This document shows, piece by piece, positions 11,284 to 22,553 of a DNA stretch of 40,331 nucleotides. The stretch spans positions 1 through 40,331 of the forward strand of contig CAMPET010000410.1 in assembly GCA_946803715.1 (NCBI GenBank). Reading direction: 5' to 3'. Source of the stretch: Beroe ovata. Taxonomy: Eukaryota; Ctenophora; Nuda; Beroida; Beroidae. How positions within the stretch are numbered: position 1 is the first letter of the stretch; each line of letters opens with the position of its first letter. The position numbers and the translations under genes are program-made. The notes below the pieces were generated by a model, which saw nothing but the letters and a program-made list of their open reading frames with translations, had not been told where the DNA came from and did no database searches.

Positions 11284-11982
11284 TACTCGCACAGTTTGTG
11301 TGATGATTTAAGAAGGAAGAAAGATAGGAAAGTGGGGTGTTTGCAAAATTTGATGGGGAATTTTTCGACCTGATCAGTTTTGATCACGTGACGCAATTGA
11401 AAATAGTTGGATATCATCTATCACGAAAGTTCGAGAAAGATGGGATCTACAAATGTTTGTGTGTGTGTGTTCTATGTCTGGAGTTTAAAACGAGTGATAG
11501 ATTGGTTTTCTCAAATCCCCTCAGTTCCGATAGTACGATATCGAGACAGTTAAAAAGTGCTGGATAAAGTAGCGGCTATAGTTGAAGTGTTAAACCAGAA
11601 TTCCCACCATTGTTTTACAGAATCAAAGTGATCACGCCCTTCTATTGCATGCAGTGAAGGACAACAAGCACACGTTATAAACGGCAGCGGCAGCGTGTTT
11701 GTGTGTGCGTATGTTGTGTGCTTGGCGTGCTGACGCAAACTCCCGATACAGACACTCGTCTATAGCGTGCTGAGTGAGTGTGATATCAGTGCATGTGTGC
11801 ACACACACACATACACGTGTAGAGTCGTACAGAACGAGCATACATGTGTTTGTTATATTCTATCAATAATTTATTTATAAGTGTTAATAAGGGCATTGTT
11901 CGGGTAGCGCAGACAGAATTGTGCTTTTGTTTGAAAGTCATAGTACTGGAAACACTGTTCAAAGAAGTCATTGTACTGTAGG

Positions 11983-12020
11983 ATGGCTGCTGCAGATGGG
12001 GGAAACAATGGAATCTTTAG
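11983..12020 (+). CDS. Possible first coding exon of a truncated divergent gene
   Basis: ATG followed by MAAADGGNNGIFR and a GTATCA donor at 12021. It lies 0.94 kb from the GST-like gene start in divergent orientation, and the contig ends at 12277, so downstream exons would be lost. Support is only a start-like codon, Ala/Gly-rich N-terminus and a fair donor. Confidence 0.25.
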
Positions 12021-12278
12021 GTATCATCGTGTATATTGGGAGTTTCAGTTTACACTGCATTGTGTTTCAAACTATTGTGGGAGCGATAAACTAGGAAATG
12101 ACCTGTCAAATTTGACAGTAACTACTGTCAATAGGACTATTCCCCCACCCTAATAGAAACCGTCTCATTAAGGGGCATAAAGTTAGTAAGAAAGAGGTAG
12201 GAATTAAGTTTATCATAACCAGGCGAGGCCACGCCCAGTGGGCGTGGCACCCGTCGCCCAGGGATGCACACGACTCTN

Positions 12279-13584
12279 TCACGTGATAGCTTTCTGAGAA
12301 TACTCATCAATATTTCTATATTAAATAACGTGCTATTGATTAAACTTAACCACTTTAAACTGTAATTGGTTATCATCGGACAACTTTAAACACATAGAAA
12401 ATAGAAAAGTATGACTAAATTGTGACGATAATCCAAAACTGCGTATGGATAAGATTTCTATTTCACGTTTTAACAATGATATAGTCGATTGTAATGATAC
12501 GTTAAAAAAATCAGAATAATATTCGACAAATATTTATCATTGCTTGCTATTCGAGGCATTTTGGATCCGGAAATAACGTACGGCATGGCTGTGAAAATCT
12601 ATTTTTGGAGAGTTTTTAGAAGTTTTCCAAGATTCACAGATGCATGGTAGGCTGTAGGCCGATACATTTATTAAAGGACTGCAAGAGGGGCTGTACATGG
12701 CCTATATTTGCGAGCAGCAAGTATGCGAAGCAAGCAGTATGACGACCATACGTTATGGAAGGGGACACTGCAAGAGTTATCAAATAATTCATCAAATATA
12801 GCCGTTGCTAGGGAACAGAGTCACGTGACCAAGCAGCATCGATCAAGCAAAGTATCTGTATAGCTAAAGTGATCGAGCACTATAATACACGTGGTATTGG
12901 ATTCAAACCGGCTAGGTGCTGCTCAGGTTTAGAAACAAAGATTGGACTATTTTCAGACCAGCTAAGAAGGACAAGGATTAAATAACGCCTTGGATATTCA
13001 TTGAATTATGGTTGTATGATGCATAATCTATACGTTATGAGACAGGTTAAGATGTTAGTGCATGGATGAGTTGGTTTTTAACGAAATGAGGAGAGCAATT
13101 GTGAGAAATGAAGAGGTCACCACACCTATGACACGTTGTGACAAGAACATGCACGTTAAACCAGCCACATGTTGTACAAGACACACAAGTGCATGACGTC
13201 ACCAGAATGACGTGATTGGGTGGTAACATTAGACAACGTTTAAAGTGACCCACCAAAATTAGCCTTTACATAGAACATAGAAGGGAACTGGGAAAGGACC
13301 ATGAATTTTAGCCGAAATCGGGGAAATCGGAGTATTGAATTTCGAAACCTGCCGTATTTCTGGTGAAGTGACTGCCGCGTAGAAGTGCTGCCGCTTGCCA
13401 TAGTGTTCACTTAATTTCTTCAGGACATTGAGCTGCTGGGAATAGGGACAAGTTATGTTTTGGGAGGAAAAGTGCGGTTGAGTGTCATTCATGCAATAAT
13501 TAATTAGTTTTGAGCACTAATTGATTACCAATTAAATTGGTGGAACAGTCAGAATGGCATGACGATCAATACTGTGGTACTGTC
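12279..13584. repeat. Copy C of the 1.3-kb duplicated segment (contig start)
   Basis: Near-identical to 900-2203. It begins right after the N at 12278 and runs on past the point where copy A is cut off. Differences are scattered substitutions and a 2-base indel, as expected of two alleles. Confidence 0.85.
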
Positions 13585-13648
13585 ACTCGGCTCTATTCCA
13601 ACACTGCAAAAACACGAAGAGGTCATCAGAAAGAATATAGATGCACTG
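13559..13648 (+). CDS. Candidate exon of unknown gene
   Basis: A 30-codon open frame from an ATG, ending with LQKHEEVIRKNIDAL before a GTGTGT donor at 13649. The C-terminal half looks helical and charged. Its start is also present in copy A (2178 onward) but truncated by the N. A second frame on the same strand is open too, so this is tentative. Confidence 0.25.
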
Positions 13649-13922
13649 GTGTGTACTATTATTTTGTATTGTATGGAGGTTATCGATAACCATGAAGTCT
13701 ATCGGAACTGATTAATTGGTTTTCTGTGATCCAGGGGGTTGGGAAGACTCACTTTTCAAATTCACAGGAAGCATACAAATCTAGCTTGATAGAACATAAA
13801 ACTCAAGAGGCAGCATAACTTATGACTCATAATAAGAGATAACGATCCTGACGCCTGGTACGTAGTGTTGTAAACCACTCTCCGAGTACAGCAGGACTCT
13901 AAGAGTAGGTCGGACGGTTTAC

Positions 13923-14051
13923 CATGATAAATGAGTTACCGAACCACATGATGACGGTCAAGGTGTTCAGCATTATTTCCATCTCGATCGTGATTGGTTC
14001 CTGATAGACACGTGACTCGAATGGACCGATCTGATTGGATAGTTCCTGCAT
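13923..14051 (-). CDS. Candidate exon with a hydrophobic segment
   Basis: A 43-codon frame begins MQELSNQIGPFESRVYQ just after an in-frame TAA, or at 14045 if ATGCAG is an acceptor. It holds a hydrophobic stretch (LNTLTVIMWFG) and ends in ATG with a GTAAAC donor. It reads like a membrane-anchored protein exon. No partner exon was found; if contigs A and C really overlap, downstream exons could lie below 900. Confidence 0.35.
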
Positions 14052-14724
14052 TTATGCACGAGACGTGTGGCAAGGAGAGGTTTATTAATGTAATTAGTAT
14101 CATTAGCTAATTGGGGCCTTCATGAGGAGACAATTTGCTTATTGAATATATCCGTGAAACAAAGTGTGTTTGATTACAGTGCATCTTAGGACCATGAAAG
14201 AGAGTACATTATATCACATCTATCATGGTATGCGTCTGAGATGTTGGAGCAGTAGGAATTCTACGTACGCGAATGAATAAGGAAAAACAATAAACAGACT
14301 TTATGATGTCTAAATGTTAAGAAAATCACACAAATATACAAATTGTTGTTAACTGAATGCTGGTAGCCCCATACAGCTACTTTTTCGAGTCCGAATCGCG
14401 TTAAAATCGCCTTCGAATACGGAATAAGAAAAATTGAAAACTTCTCTACACAGACATTCTCTAAAGGTATCCCTTGCGAATTTCTTCCTTCTGTCAAATT
14501 GGAGATGTTTCTACTGTTCTGTCGTCAAACTTTGAATATTCACCTGAAGCATATTTTATGTTGTTTTGAGAAATGTACGGTATGGATACTTATTTTTTCT
14601 CAATTTCGGTTTTTCAATTCTCTGATTCCGCGTACTCGCGCGCTTACACGACCTGCAGCAATCAGTTTTCGCGCGCGCGATGTCAAGGTAAATGCTTCAT
14701 CGCGCGCAAAAAACTTTTGCCGTA

Positions 14725-16575
14725 TCAATAATTCACCCGCGTACGTAATTCGTGGAGCGCGTGTTTAGATAAATTGCCACTATGTGACATTGTGACATCT
14801 TGTTTGACATTACTTGCTGGTAAAGTGACAGCTGTGGCTAGCTCCAGCCAGTTGTTGACGTAGTTATCGAAATCCAAGTCATCGCACCACGCCACCATTT
14901 CATCAATGTCCGATTCTTCTGGCTCCTTCTCATTCTCTCTACCTTGTTTGTACATGTCTGAGACGATAATGGTAGTTTTAGAGAGCAAATCACGTGATTC
15001 TATCATTCTATGGAGCTTTGGTACTCGAATACTGAATAGAAAGCTACATAGATTGTTCTAGAAAAGATTCGGGCATGCTTATTGTGAGTATGAATGAATA
15101 TATGAGTGTAAGACTTCAGTCAAGAGCTCAGTCCCACCTTCACTTACCCGCTAACCACTGTCTCTTCTTCATTTTCCTCTTCGTATCAATGTCTCGTTGT
15201 CGCCGAAGCCGGGAAAAGTGGAAGAACTTACGGTCGCTACTTGCTGTTTGCAACACCATATCTGTATCACTGCTCGTGAAAATCCTGAGGTACATTGTGC
15301 CAATGTAAAAATCCTGAGGTACATTGTGCCAATGTGAAAATCCTGAGGTACATTGTGCCAATGTGAAACTCAATCATCTGTAAACCATTTAGTTCTACAC
15401 TGTACAGTATAACTCAATGTGTAACTCAGCAGTTGTTCAGTTGGGTGACAATTCTAATGATAACAACTAGTCAGCAGTTGCTGAGTTGGGTGACAATTCT
15501 AATGATAACAACCTATCTGAGACCAGTCTCCAGCCGTTATTCTCCCGTCTCTGATACCAGCGTCCTAGATCTGCAGGACGCAGAGTAAGGGATGAGTTAG
15601 GAAAAACAATAGTTGCAGAGTAAGTGATGAGTTGCCAAAGTTCAAACAAACTCGAAGCTCATGATGTTAAATAACTTCCATTACGTGAGATATCGACCCC
15701 TCCCTGATTGTATCATTGATCAATCGCTCTTGTCTCAATATGATATCATGATCAGTATCGAAATTCAAAAGTTTGTGACCCATCCCCAACAACTTCAGCC
15801 CACGTGCGAGCAATTATCCTTAGATCATGCTGCCCCATGATCGCAAATACATAGAGAAGCTTGTTTAACATTGTAACCTTCAACATCGTTGGGATTCCGA
15901 ATGTTGCTATTCTTGACGGTTGCTCCCTGCACAGCGCAACTAGCAACAGTGTAGTCTCGGGGAGCGAATGAGTTGACATCTGTCACGGGTCGGTACGTGA
16001 AAATCTTGTAGTAGATATTGGGCGGGAATTTCTCCTGAAGAATGGTTTATATAAGTGAGAGCTTTTGACAGTTTCCAATTTTCGTTATTAATAATTTCTG
16101 TAAAAGGAAATTTCAGTAAAAGGATTTTTTTTTCTTTTTTTTTCTTTTTTTTTCTCGTTCTACAGAGGATAGAATGTCACCAAAGAACGACACTCTTCAA
16201 CACAACTACTAGTTATGACACACCCCTGCTAGCCTGAAACGTATGTGTATGCCCGCAGCAAAGTCAAGAAGATTGGCTTCCTTGGGGTTGATACACCGTA
16301 ACATCATCTTGGGGTTGCCCCTTGAGTAGAATTTGATAAGATCTCTGTAGTAGTGATACACTTGGATATCCTGGAATAGAGCAGAATTATAGAAAGATAG
16401 TGCTGTCATGTTAACATTCACAGTGTATCCATAGCAACACTGACATAACAACATTTAATTTGCAAGACTGATAACTCACTATGTGTCGTCTCCAGCATCG
16501 TTGTATGACTCTGGCTGCTTTGTCCCTAGTTAGTGTGTTTTCTGATGGTGTAGATTCGAGCTCGTCTACTGTCAT
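14725..16575 (-). CDS. MFI: MFI (C11orf65) homolog, IQ-motif protein
   Basis: Six exons hold phase: 16575-16480, 16370-16224, 16034-15878, 15570-15513, 15284-15148, 14957-14725; 828 bases, 275 residues. In order it shows the IQ motif (RDKAARVIQRCWRRHI, residues 17-32), the block INPKEANLLDFAAGIHIRFR, then FPPNIYYKIFTYRPV, the RENNGWRLVSD block, the basic HFSRLRRQRDI helix, and the acidic IDEMVAWCDDLDFDNYVNNW near the C-terminus. All are diagnostic of C11orf65, named mitochondrial fission factor interactor in human, where it is reported to limit MFF-dependent DNM1L recruitment. The human protein is 313 residues. An upstream exon at 16844-16770 (FSRSFEEFCVRFIERWW) ends in GTGAGT and would join in phase to 16587 after a TTTTCCAG acceptor, so the true start may be further 5'. 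The last 20 residues diverge from other members. Confidence 0.93.
15276..15362. repeat. Triplicated 29-bp unit carrying a 3' splice site
   Basis: Three head-to-tail copies of a 29-bp unit contain the minus-strand acceptor CCTCAG/GATTTT of MFI exon 5. Only the copy nearest the exon gives the reading frame used above, since 29 is not a multiple of three. Confidence 0.9.
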
Positions 16576-16844
16576 ACTGTACAGATTCTGGAAAATAGTT
16601 ACTGCTTCATTCGAAGATCATAGATCATTGTCAAATCTAAAAAGAACTACTGATCTGAATGCTCAGACTGACATATCATGATTCATGAGTCAGGAAGAAG
16701 TAAGGACGCTCAGATTCCTTCCTACCACCAAGAAGTGCAAGAAGTCACACAACTGGATTAACCACTCACATTCTGTGAGGACCTCTTGTTGAACCACCAC
16801 CGCTCGATGAAGCGTACACAAAACTCTTCAAAACTACGGGAAAA

Positions 16845-18710
16845 CTGCGGTTAGGAGCGCAAACAAATCAGGATCAAATAGGCTAAATGTCAGCTGGTGT
16901 AACTGTATAGGAAAACCAAACTAGAGCCGAGCTGAATACACTCATCATGCCAGCAGTAAGCTGTAATACGATCCATATGCTGCAGTCACTTTGTTGCTAT
17001 GGTAACAGCAACCAGCGATTGTGTATTGTGTTTCGTGAAAAGTGATATCGTTAAGAACCAAAAATACTGGTGCAATGAGCACTAGATTGTTAACAGGTTG
17101 GAGAAATTAATCATATGCAATGATATCATGTGACAATTGCGCCTAAAAAGGGATTATAACAGCGTCTTAGTCGCCTTTGATCAAACTGACCATGAAAATA
17201 CACTGGCAAGAAAGGGCAATAAAATAAGTTCTTCATTCACAAACTAAGCGTTGCAATGGAGCTAAAGCAACGAAAGCACAGCTTGTAATATATTGTAAGC
17301 ATGTATACAATCTGAAATGCTAGCGTGCAATATGTGTGTGTTCTATACAACTTTTCATATAGGTAAGCAGCAGGTAAACGTGTGAAGTGTATAGGACTGA
17401 GGAAGACATGTGGTGTATTGGGGACATGCTAAATCGGAGAGGAAGTGCTCTAAAATCTGCTAACGCATACAATATATCATTCTGGCAAACATTATTATTC
17501 GGGCAATAAAATAGTTAATCCCATGAAAAACACCTGATCAGAAGTTTGGGTATTGGGGTTTGAAGCCTGTCCAACATTGTGAACTTTTTGACTTTGAGGC
17601 TGCAGAATGTGGGATCCTCATCAAATGTAGCTGGTCTGTCAGGTGTTCCTGGGGTATCAGATGACATAAGACATGCCCGTAAGACTAGGATATGTAACTT
17701 CGTGACAGTGTGTGAAGATGTTGTGAAAAAAAGTGAACAAATTTATTTAATCTAGGAACTTTGACCTTTAGTACTTTGAGTGAGTAGGTACTTAGAGGGT
17801 GGCCGTGCTACCTGGTTGCATTGTTGGAACTTTTATTGATTTCCTTGATAAGTAGTTGAAATATTTCTGTGCAAGACGGATTCTTGCTGGTGACTGTAGA
17901 ATGAGAAATTTGGAATGGAGGGAAATGTCAGTGATATCATATATGAGTAGTGAAAATATGTGGTTTAAAATCTACAGATTTGACGAAGGAAGTAGACAAA
18001 TCCCCTAATTTCTCAAAATATCAAAACATGTATGATGTACAGATTTCTACCTGAGGTCTTTGGGAGCCATTTTGACTGACTTCAAAATCTGTTGGCTCAC
18101 TCTGTTCCATTGCATGCCTAGTGGCTAGTGTGATTGCTGATCAGTTTCTTTATGGCTGATGAGGGAGTATTAATTATCAATCCTGATTCAAGTAGGAAGT
18201 AATCACTAATAAATGGATTTGAAGCAGCTTGGTCAAAGTCTGGTACGATTAGCAATATGTGGAAGTAATATGACTATAATTTCACCTTGATATACTCTAA
18301 AAGTATAAGGGCTCACATAAGAGCTGAAGTTCAAAAGCTGAAATTTCAGAAAGAATAGATGTGGCAAGTCCACCTATTTTATATTGATGAAAGATGATCA
18401 TCATCAGAAATTAATTGACTGATTTTTTAATGGACACATTTTCAGTCTTCAATGAATGAAAATACTGAATAGAATTAATAGCCGTATTCAACCATCGCAA
18501 TTATTGAAGTGTTGTAACAAAAACATTAATCCAGTTTAAAAACACATAAGATAGAAGAAAATCTATGATCCTTGTTTTGGTGAACTATAATGTTGATTCA
18601 TTCGTGATCACAATGAATTATTTATTGATCAAAATTCAGATATAAAGATAAAATATGATATAAATATAATGAAATAATATTAATGAAATGAACGTGCACG
18701 CGCGTTTGCT
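16845..18710. other. AT-rich region with no recognised gene
   Basis: Both strands are broken by stops. No run of splice-flanked open frame stood out, and there is no tRNA or rRNA-like segment. Confidence 0.4.
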
Positions 18711-18776
18711 TTGTCAGACGTTACCTGACCTGTTTCTCGCGCGCGGCACGCACACCTCCATCGATTATCGAAGGCC

Positions 18777-18861
18777 TTGTCGATCGATGATAGACCCTGT
18801 CGAGAATTTCGTTGCGCGCGCGCTTCGCGGCTTGCATCAGCGGTCTGGCATCGCCCGACAA
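18777..18861 (-). mobile_element. TTGTC miniature element, copy 1
   Basis: An 85-bp element with imperfect terminal inverted repeats (TTGTCGATCGATGATAGACC against TTGTCGGGCGATGCCAGACC). It is flanked on both sides by CGAAGGCC, an 8-bp target duplication. The length of the duplication fits the hAT superfamily. No coding capacity, so non-autonomous. Confidence 0.85.
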
Positions 18862-18897
18862 CGAAGGCCGCGCGCCAAAAACAGGTCAGGTAGCATC

Positions 18898-19005
18898 TTG
18901 TCTGGCGATGCTAGACCGCTGATGCAAGCCGCGAAGCGGCTTGCGTCAGCAAGTTTGCGCGCGCGCGCAACGAAATTCTCGACAGGGTCTATCATCGATC
19001 GACAA
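18898..19005 (+). mobile_element. TTGTC miniature element, copy 2
   Basis: A 108-bp element in the opposite orientation to copy 1, with the same termini and a GCGCGC core. It is flanked by GTAGCATC on each side, an exact 8-bp target duplication. Confidence 0.88.
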
Positions 19006-19029
19006 GTAGCATCAAAACATTTGGCATGA

Positions 19030-19345
19030 AGGTTTGCCAATTTTGTCATCCGTCCACTGTTTTTGTGCGCGCGCCTTCCGCGAATCGAAGAGCAAACTGC
19101 AAAGGCCAACTTGTTGCAGGGGTATTTTGCCGGATGTTATCTAATATCTGCCCACATTGCCGCGGGAATGCGGGATGTCATCTGTCCACTGTTTCTTGCG
19201 CGCCGCGCGCAAGAAACAGTGGACAGATAACATCCGGCAACTGTTTTTTGCGCGCGGGCCTTCATCGATGAAGGCGCGCGCGCAAGAAACAGTGGCAAGT
19301 GCAGTTGCAGGCAGTGGACAGATTAGTAGGATTTTACCCTACCGT
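19030..19345. mobile_element. Pile of nested TTGCCGG-family miniature elements
   Basis: Several overlapping copies of the arm CTGTCCACTGTTTCTTGCGC and its inverse. The clearest is a near-perfect hairpin at 19169-19240. Central motifs CCTTCATCGATGAAGG and GCGCGC runs recur. Boundaries and order of insertion are unclear. Confidence 0.7.
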
Positions 19346-19450
19346 CGGTGCGCGCAATTTTCATTCCGGCACAGTCACACGGCATTCCCCCGACACTTGC
19401 CATGAGGGATAAAATCCCGCCAGCAAGGGTAGCTCTAGGGTGAAATCCTA

Positions 19451-19638
19451 CAATGGACAGATATTATCCGGCAAGTGTACCCGTGCTTCGTGATCTATAT
19501 GAATACTCCGCGGCCGCGTGTGCAAATGGACACTATAAACGTCATATTATGCTCATGTTCAACGTTATGTCACATGTCAAGTCATGAGTTATAACCAAAA
19601 TCAGGGGGCTGGCAAGCCCCCCGCGGCATCTGTAGGTG
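19451..19638. repeat. Contig-end allele lacking a miniature element
   Basis: This stretch matches 19707-19955 (same GTGTACCCGTGCTTCGTG and CTCCGCGGCCGCGTG landmarks) but lacks the 93-bp insertion. Its last 37 bases before the N at 19639 diverge. Confidence 0.75.
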
Positions 19639-19756
19639 NAGAAACAGTGGACAGATAACATCCGGCAAGCGCGTGCGCGAGAAACAGGTCAGGTAACATC
19701 TGACAACAAGTGGACAGATAACATCCGGCAAGTGTACCCGTGCTTCGTGATCTATA

Positions 19757-19849
19757 TTGTCTGGCGATGCTAGACCGCTGATGCAAGCCGCGAATAAGTT
19801 GCGCGCGCGCGCGACGAAATTCTCGACAGGGTCTATCATCGATCGACAA
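19757..19849 (+). mobile_element. TTGTC miniature element, copy 3, insertion-polymorphic
   Basis: A 93-bp copy in the orientation of copy 2, flanked by TGATCTATA on both sides. The overlapping allele around 19495 has a single TGATCTATA and no element, so the empty site is preserved. Confidence 0.88.
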
Positions 19850-19955
19850 TGATCTATATAAATACTCCGCGGCCGCGTGCAAATGGACACTATACACGTT
19901 ATAATTATATCATGCTTATGTTCAACGTTATGTCAAGTCATGAGTTATAACCAAA

Positions 19956-21326
19956 ATACAGCAATACACTTCTTCTATAGCTTTACAACATACAAGGACA
20001 ATGACATTAGATCTATAGCATTAAAACAAACCCTAAGCCACAGCACTAGCATACCAGTACCCATATCAAAAGTCACCCGAATTCGTGAAACTGACAAAGA
20101 CAATAAGACATGCCATGCCATCGTCCAGCTTGAAACTGGAAGATATCAATCCCAAAATGAATAAATTCAGAGACAATTGTTCAAAAGGTGCAAATTATAA
20201 CAGCAGCTTCATAAATAGCACATTGCAAGAAGAATTTCGTCAACAAGGTTAAAATACCATTCGGAGCTGAAATACCCGGATACTAGCTCAGCTTCTTCCG
20301 GGTCCAATTATTGCAGAGCTCCTCTGATCCCCAATTAGCTCTCTCTCTCCGTGATCATAGCTTGCTTCTCATTTGTTCACTGTTGTCAGCAGGTCTTGTC
20401 AGGTAAATGTGATTTGTGGGAGAATATCACTTCCCAGCAACTGTTCACCTCACATTGGAACTCTTGCGCAGGCCAGCACCTGTGAAAAATAGAGGTCCTG
20501 AATATAGGCTATATAGAGGTGCTACACTGTGATTATAAATCATGAACAGAAGAATGCAATGGTTTATCATTGATGGGTGTGAATCAAAGACCCCTGCTCA
20601 TTATTGAGATGTACACTGGTCACCATCGAAGCCGCCCACAACACCACGGAGGATAAGTCACAACAGGAGGGCTGATAGATATTGCCCTAGGCTGCAAACA
20701 CGGTAAATCGATTATCGCGGTGGACCCAAATACGAGCACACCGTATAGTTGCCGCAGTATGGTAGTGGTTTGGCAAGTTAAGGCTTTACTAAATTTGCTT
20801 CATGAAATCTTACAATGCGAAAACTCACTTCACATTTCAATGGAAGCCCCGCAGGCTATAAACATAGTTTCCCATGGGCTAGTTGAAGTTAAGGTGGAGT
20901 TAAACTATACAAGCCAGCACACTTGTCAACTGAATTGTTAACTGAATTGTCGGGGCGGAGCAAGAAAAGAAGTTTCTACAACTACAATTGGGTACAGTTG
21001 AATAGGTTTCTATCATATATCTGATTCAATATTATACATTCAGGCACTGCGATAGGTAATAGTTAGGTCTGTGTCAGGTCTACATTATAAACTGTCTATT
21101 GTACTTCTTTTTCTGTCCTTTTTTCATGTCAAGTCCATAGATACAGGTCACATGCTATCCATAGCAACCAGACGCTATCCATAGCAACTCCATAGCAACC
21201 TCATCCAGTATGTTCACCATGATAGCAGTGTTGTACCAATGTTTATAATTGTGCAACATTTGACGATCAATTTTATCCATGTTTGGTTGAATCCTCCTTC
21301 ACTCCCCCCTCCTCCATCTTCGTCAC
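19956..21326. other. No recognised gene
   Basis: Short open frames at 19956-20164 and 20720-20941 show no motif or splice support. TCCATAGCAACC-type repeats occur at 21137-21202. Confidence 0.35.
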
Positions 21327-22082
21327 TCATCGGCTTTTCCAAAGACGTTTCTCCAGGTTCAGCTTGTTGTACAGGAATTCCTCTGAGTTCTCAATATCTA
21401 ACAACAGTAACATCGACAAAAACCTACTCAATCAGTAGTACCACAGTACCAGCTCTACTAAATTCCTAATCTGGATACTCAATATGAACTATCTATCTCT
21501 CATTTCTCGTGCTGAAGTTCTATGATAGAATCTCACCATGGTAACACTCACAATGGTAACACTCACCATGGTAACACTCACAATGGTAACACTCACAATG
21601 GTAACACTCACAATGCTAACACTCACAATGGAAACACTCACCACTTACCATGGAGACACTCACCACTCACCATGGTAACACTCCCAAACTCGACACCAGT
21701 CATGGTAACACTCACCACTCACCATGGTTACACTCCCAAACTCGACACCAGCCATGGTAACACTCAGTACTCACCATGGTAATATTCACCACTCGCCAAT
21801 CGCCATGGCAACGCTCACCATGACAACTCTCCCCAACTCACTTCCCAACTCACCATGTAAACACTAACCACTCATCATGGAAACACTCATCACCATGGCA
21901 ACGCAAAAACTCACCTTGTACCCCTGTGATCCACACTCGACCAGGTTTCGTGAAGACATTCTCCGTGATGGTGGGAGTTTTGGCGGGCGCATGATCCGAC
22001 GCGGCGGCGTACACTCCGGCGCCGTGATCCGACTCTACGACCGTGAGACGATTTTCCGGGTCTACCACGGCAAGACGGCTCC
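21327..22082 (-). CDS. Unknown protein, last two exons
   Basis: Exon 22082-21915 follows a CAACCACAG acceptor and ends in a CAAG/GTGAGT donor in phase 1. It encodes SRLAVVDPENRLTVVESD, then an Ala-rich stretch and ENVFTKPGRVWITGVQ. Exon 21382-21327 follows AACTCAG and continues in phase as EEFLYNKLNLEKRLWKSR before a TGA. The intron between them is filled by a minisatellite. Upstream exons were not found; they would have to lie beyond, or around, the plus-strand zinc-finger gene. I do not recognise the family. Confidence 0.55.
21530..21900. repeat. Minisatellite of ATGGTAACACTCAC units
   Basis: About twenty variable copies of a 14-15 bp unit (CACCATGGTAACACT and close relatives). It stays open in one frame as a His/Asn/Thr-rich peptide, which is a repeat effect. 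Confidence 0.9.
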
Positions 22083-22236
22083 CTGTGGTTGTGAGAGATC
22101 TGTAGTACTTGCGTACAATGTACATACAATGTACATACTGTACAATGTACATACTGTAGCATTCCTTTCTTTACTACCTATATATATCAGCTGTACTTGT
22201 ATTGTGTCAAGTAACAAAGTTTCCACATCCCAAACG

Positions 22237-22276
22237 ACCGACCTTTACTACTGACGGTCATGCCGGTTCTGGTGCC
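22237..22276. repeat. Forty-base direct repeat, left copy
   Basis: It matches 24174-24213 at 35 of 40 positions (ACCGACCTTT, CTACTGACGGTC, TGCCGGT in common). The pair flanks the zinc-finger gene. The right copy lies in the proposed last exon of FAM149B1; the left copy has an in-frame stop there. Confidence 0.8.
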
Positions 22277-22553
22277 AAACATACGTTATTGTAGTTGTAC
22301 ATAAGTTATTGAAATATTCTATTCTCTAATGGACAATAAGGGGCTAATTATGCCATATATGTAGAGTCGGCTCTCTCTCTGAAAACACCATGAGATGTTA
22401 TTCAATCTTCACTAAGTGCTTGATCCCTCTGTTTACTACCTGTATCTATCAGCTGTACTTGTATTGTGTCACAGTAGATGTTGTAAAGATTGGTTGTGTA
22501 GATATTGGTTGTGTAGATACTGTGCTCATTGGTGAATCCTCATTCTATTTTAG

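Larger units (their letters stand above)
18711..19014. mobile_element. Outer inverted-repeat element carrying two nested insertions
   Basis: The left arm starts TTGTCAGACGTTACCTGACC and continues into a GCGCGC core; the right arm (around 18875-18892) is its imperfect inverse, ACAGGTCAGGTAGC. The same terminal variant occurs near 19679-19706. Two smaller elements (18777-18861 and 18898-19005) sit inside it. The right boundary is not certain. Confidence 0.6.

Noticed and set aside
16126-16155. Poly-T run as a retrotransposon tail
   Set aside because: It lies in an MFI intron just upstream of an acceptor, where pyrimidine tracts are expected, and no target duplication or element body flanks it.
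18688-19405. Several overlapping Arg/Ala-rich open frames
   Set aside because: They run through GCGCGC cores and inverted arms of the miniature elements on both strands alike, which removes stop codons without implying a protein.
21522-21782. Open frame of His/Asn/Thr repeats
   Set aside because: It is a translation of the minisatellite; unit length and frame coincidence explain it and splice signals are absent.
21530-21900. CRISPR-like look of regularly spaced repeats
   Set aside because: Units are contiguous with no unique spacers, and the DNA is eukaryotic.
21877-22254. Plus-strand frame of 125 codons
   Set aside because: The minus strand over the same bases has an acceptor, a consensus donor and a phase-compatible terminal exon, so the plus frame is its shadow.
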